A stretch of DNA of 64,000 bases, taken from NCBI GenBank assembly GCA_900539455.1, contig UQCD01000010.1:13115-77114 (forward strand), given 5' to 3'. The notes beneath the pieces are model-generated. The model searched no databases. It worked only from the letters and a program-made list of their open reading frames with translations, and had not been told where the DNA came from. Of the stretch, positions 61,406-64,000 are shown piece by piece. Source of the DNA: an uncultured Eubacteriales bacterium. GTDB lineage: Bacteria > Bacillota > Clostridia > Lachnospirales > Lachnospiraceae. Position 1 is the first letter of the stretch. Every line of letters starts with the position of its first letter. The translations under genes were made by a program, and so were the position numbers.

Positions 61406-62332
61406 TTACTCCTCATCATATATTTTATGGCTTCCGACATTCATATTTGCTATATACCACTTACCATCTGCCATAACTACTGTACCTGAAATACTGTATG
61501 TACCCTTTTCTCCATCAACCTTTATAACAATCTTTCCTTCAAAATTAGCTGCTTTTTCAATCTTAATATATCCATCAACTTTCTTTAAGCTTGAGTTATA
61601 TTGCTTAACAGTACTTGTTGATGCGTTTTCCTTATCTGTAATCTTTGCTGTACCAAAAGAAACATTATCTGTATTTTCTGCATCTGATACAGGACCTGTA
61701 GATTCAATTAATGCCTCAACAAATTCATCTTTTTCATATAAATCTTCATCGTAGCCATCGTTGAATACTGCCGGATACATTATTCCTTTCAGTTCGCCAA
61801 AGTCTTTTTCATTTAATGCCTCAAAATATGTATTTACTGCCTCCTGTGGTGAAGATGCACCCTTGCCACCGCCACAAGCAAATAAAAGAACTACTACAAG
61901 AATAATTACAACAGCTAAAGCTGCACCAACTAAGCCTAAAATCAAAGGTGTTTTACTTTTCTTAGGTTTCATTGTAGGGTTCCACTGTTGAGCTGGCTCT
62001 GCCTGCTGGGCTGCTGGCTGTACCTGTGCAAATGGGTCCGCCTGCTGGGCTGCTGGCTGTACCTGTACAAATGGGTCTGCCTGCTGGGCTGGCTTTGCCT
62101 GTGCAAATGGCTCTGCCTGCTGGGCTGGCTGTGCCTGTGCAAATGGCTCTGCCTGCTGAGCTGGCTGTGCCTGTGCAAATGGATCCGCCTGCTGGGCTGG
62201 CTGTACCTGTGCAAATGGGTCCGCCTGCTGGGCTGGCTGTGCCTGATTTAAATTATCTCCTACAGGTGTACCACACACTGCACAAAAATTGGCATTATCG
62301 TTTAACTGTGTTCCACACTTTTTACAGAACAT
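61406..62332 (-). CDS. Zinc-ribbon membrane protein with Gln/Pro/Ala repeats and extracytoplasmic domain
   Basis: 308 residues. The N-terminal zinc ribbon MFCKKCGTQLNDNANFCAVC (two CxxC pairs) is followed by seven 11-13 residue repeats of the type QPAQQADPFAQ (about 30-118). One transmembrane helix (about 130-152) leads to a C-terminal domain (about 160-308). That domain has AVNTYFEALNEKDFGELKGI and ends GKWYIANMN, an NTF2/DUF4878-like pattern. Same plan as the next gene upstream. The zinc ribbon is cytoplasmic and the C-terminal domain is outside. AACGGAGG precedes the ATG. Function unknown. Confidence 0.75.
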   Translation of the reverse strand: MFCKKCGTQLNDNANFCAVCGTPVGDNLNQAQPAQQADPFAQVQPAQQADPFAQAQPAQQAEPFAQAQPAQQAEPFAQAKPAQQADPFVQVQPAAQQADPFAQVQPAAQQAEPAQQWNPTMKPKKSKTPLILGLVGAALAVVIILVVVLLFACGGGKGASSPQEAVNTYFEALNEKDFGELKGIMYPAVFNDGYDEDLYEKDEFVEALIESTGPVSDAENTDNVSFGTAKITDKENASTSTVKQYNSSLKKVDGYIKIEKAANFEGKIVIKVDGEKGTYSISGTVVMADGKWYIANMNVGSHKIYDEE

Positions 62333-62441
62333 ATCTTTTCCTCCGTTTCATATAAATACCAAAGGCTATTATTAGTTTACGCCCATAGCCTTTGACAATT
62401 ATTTTTCTTACATCATAACCTCTTATTAATACCTTGTCAAC

Positions 62442-64000
62442 TTATTCAACAATTTCATCAAAGGCTACATCTGCAATGTACCAATTACCAGACATTTTAA
62501 CAATCATCATCTGACAGCCTACTGTTTTTACATCATTATCCGAATTTTTATATTTTACTGTTGTATCAAGAGTCTTCGCCTGGTCAACACTAACTGCATC
62601 TCCAAACATACTTAAATCCTCAAAGGCAGCTTCTACTTCTGATTCATCTACGACTTGTGTATCATCAATAGAAATTGATACCATTTCAACACTTTCTCTT
62701 ATATCAACATCTTCAAAAACAGACTCTTCTACTTCTTCCTCTGTAAAGTATCCCTCATCAACAAACACATCATACATTGCAACTATTAATGGCATTATGT
62801 ATTTCTTGCTCTGTGTGTAGTTCTTTGATAACAAAGCCTTCATTCCCTTTTCTGCGATATTCTTCTCAGAAGATGCACCTGTGCCATTGTAATCCATTTT
62901 GTCAATTACACTCTGTATTAACTCTTCCTGGTCTGTTACACTACCACCTGTTGTACTATCATCTGTTGTAGTTTCCTTCTCACCATTGTCAGGTATGTAC
63001 CAATCACCAAATTTGTCTTCACCCTTGCCATTAAATTTATAATCATAATTTGCAAATGAGCTGCCATATCCATATAAATCATACAATGTAAGAGAGTCTT
63101 TTGTCTGAATAACATAGCATGAAAATTCAAATGTACCAGTTCTTTCTGATGATTCAACTGTCATTGTACCTTCTAAACAATAATATCCTATCACATCATC
63201 AGTGTCCTTTACTCCACTTCTTTCAGCAAAAGAATCATCAGCTTCAGAAAAATACTGACATTTCACTTCATTTATTGTAAATTTCTCAACAGTTCCAAAA
63301 GTATCAGGAACTAACTGTAAATCTTCATACATTTCATCATCTGTATAATTATATTCCTTATATTCATCCATCATCTTCTCATATACACTATCAAGATATA
63401 GCTTCTTTATATCATCAGATGACTTATCAATTACAGCATTCATATACTGGTCAATTAATGTCTTAGCTTCATTTTCAATTTCGCTGTCAGTATACTTATC
63501 CTCTTTGTCCTTTGTTTCGTCCTGTGGTGTGGTCATTTCAGCAACTGACTTAGTAGTTTTCTTGGTAGCTTTATCATCTTTATTATCTTTTGAGTTGCTA
63601 AATACAATTACTAATACAACTGCTACAACTGCGATTACTGCTATAAGTGCTACTACAATACCAATTATAAGCGGTTTTTTGTTTTTCTTTTCTGGCTGCA
63701 TCATAGGTCCCCACTGATTGCCATTCTGCTGTGGTTCAAAAGAGCCTTGTGGCTGGAACGAATCCTGTGGCTGGAATGCACCTTGTGGCTCAAATGGATT
63801 TGGTGTTTCCTGCTGTGGTGCTGCCTGTGCAAATGGATTTGGTGCTACCTCTGGCTGTACTGGTGCTGCTGGCTGTGCCTCAAATGGGTTTGCTGCTGCC
63901 TCTGGCTGTACTGGTGCTGCTGGCTGTGCCTCAAATGGGTTTGCTGCTGCCTCTGGCTGTACTGGTGCTGCTGGCTGTGCCTCAAATGGATTTGCTGGCT
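62442..64000 (-). CDS. Repeat-bearing membrane protein with two extracytoplasmic modules, 5' end outside the window
   Basis: The open frame continues from the stop at 62442 through the right edge, so the internal ATG at 63704 is not the true start. Visible parts: Pro/Gln/Ala repeats NPFEAQPAAPVQPEAAA (17 residues, 51-bp units) and QPQDSF-type units before 63704, a transmembrane helix (PLIIGIVVALIAVIAVVAVV), then two similar extracytoplasmic modules, both ending in a GNWYIADVAF-like strand. It is a paralogue in plan of the 308-residue protein 110 bp downstream, and probably starts with a zinc ribbon beyond the edge. Confidence 0.75.
   Translation of the reverse strand, partial: PANPFEAQPAAPVQPEAAANPFEAQPAAPVQPEAAANPFEAQPAAPVQPEVAPNPFAQAAPQQETPNPFEPQGAFQPQDSFQPQGSFEPQQNGNQWGPMMQPEKKNKKPLIIGIVVALIAVIAVVAVVLVIVFSNSKDNKDDKATKKTTKSVAEMTTPQDETKDKEDKYTDSEIENEAKTLIDQYMNAVIDKSSDDIKKLYLDSVYEKMMDEYKEYNYTDDEMYEDLQLVPDTFGTVEKFTINEVKCQYFSEADDSFAERSGVKDTDDVIGYYCLEGTMTVESSERTGTFEFSCYVIQTKDSLTLYDLYGYGSSFANYDYKFNGKGEDKFGDWYIPDNGEKETTTDDSTTGGSVTDQEELIQSVIDKMDYNGTGASSEKNIAEKGMKALLSKNYTQSKKYIMPLIVAMYDVFVDEGYFTEEEVEESVFEDVDIRESVEMVSISIDDTQVVDESEVEAAFEDLSMFGDAVSVDQAKTLDTTVKYKNSDNDVKTVGCQMMIVKMSGNWYIADVAFDEIVE

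Noticed and set aside
61988..62355. Leu/Cys/Trp- and Met/Pro-rich plus-strand ORFs
   Set aside because: Antisense shadows of the Gln/Pro/Ala repeats.

Overview
The window looks like chromosomal DNA of a low-GC anaerobic Firmicute, most likely a Lachnospiraceae-type Clostridium relative. The grounds are strong AGGAGG ribosome binding sites, a long S10-spc-alpha ribosomal cluster of clostridial order, zinc-type S14 and L36, an L17 with an internal insertion, lipobox proteins, a sortase-type anchor remnant and many Ser/Thr/Asn-rich surface proteins. The species was inferred from content only, with no search.

Region by region (most genes are on the minus strand). 1-8.7 kb: a MATE transporter running off the left edge, a 3' fragment of a Cu/Zn superoxide dismutase gene, a membrane protein with a small Cys-rich C-terminal domain, and a three-gene cell-surface cluster headed by a 1466-residue von Willebrand factor A protein. 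8.8-11.4 kb: an SDR oxidoreductase and small unknown genes. 11.46-18.36 kb: a 6.8 kb restriction-modification island between two perfect 71-bp direct repeats. One repeat is the terminator just after rpsI, so the island sits at the 3' end of rpsI. It carries a DpnII-type (GATC) operon (two adenine methyltransferases and the endonuclease). That operon is extended by a helicase with a C-terminal nuclease domain whose reading frame is broken by one in-frame TAG. A second, divergent R-M system is decayed: its methyltransferase has a 5' frameshift, its XRE controller is intact, and its endonuclease has two homopolymer frameshifts and a missing 3' end. No integrase is present.

18.4-37.6 kb: rplM-rpsI, then accessory genes on both strands (LytTR regulator with a LiaF-like membrane protein, PH-domain protein, CAP-domain protein, collagen-like lipoprotein, flotillin, Na+-dependent transporter, amino-acid dehydrogenase-like enzyme, DAHP synthase). 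Then come truA, ecfT and a fused double-ATPase ecfA, followed by a lipoprotein and a PIG-L deacetylase. The usual clostridial run rplQ-ecfA-ecfA-ecfT-truA-rplM-rpsI is kept in order but split at two places by this material.

37.9-54.3 kb: the ribosomal cluster rpsJ to rplQ with secY, adk, map, infA and rpoA. It is driven from a recognisable promoter at 54.2 kb with T/A tracts upstream and an attenuator-like leader. A structured 345-bp gap separates rpmJ from rpsM.

54.6-64 kb: an operon of a secreted protein, a membrane-anchored protein and a MacB-like ABC exporter, preceded by 26-bp tandem repeats. Next are remnants of a YibE/F-like gene and an LPXTG-type gene, a lipoprotein, an rRNA methyltransferase-like gene, and two related zinc-ribbon/repeat/membrane proteins, the last cut by the right edge. 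No tRNA, rRNA, CRISPR array or insertion sequence was recognised.
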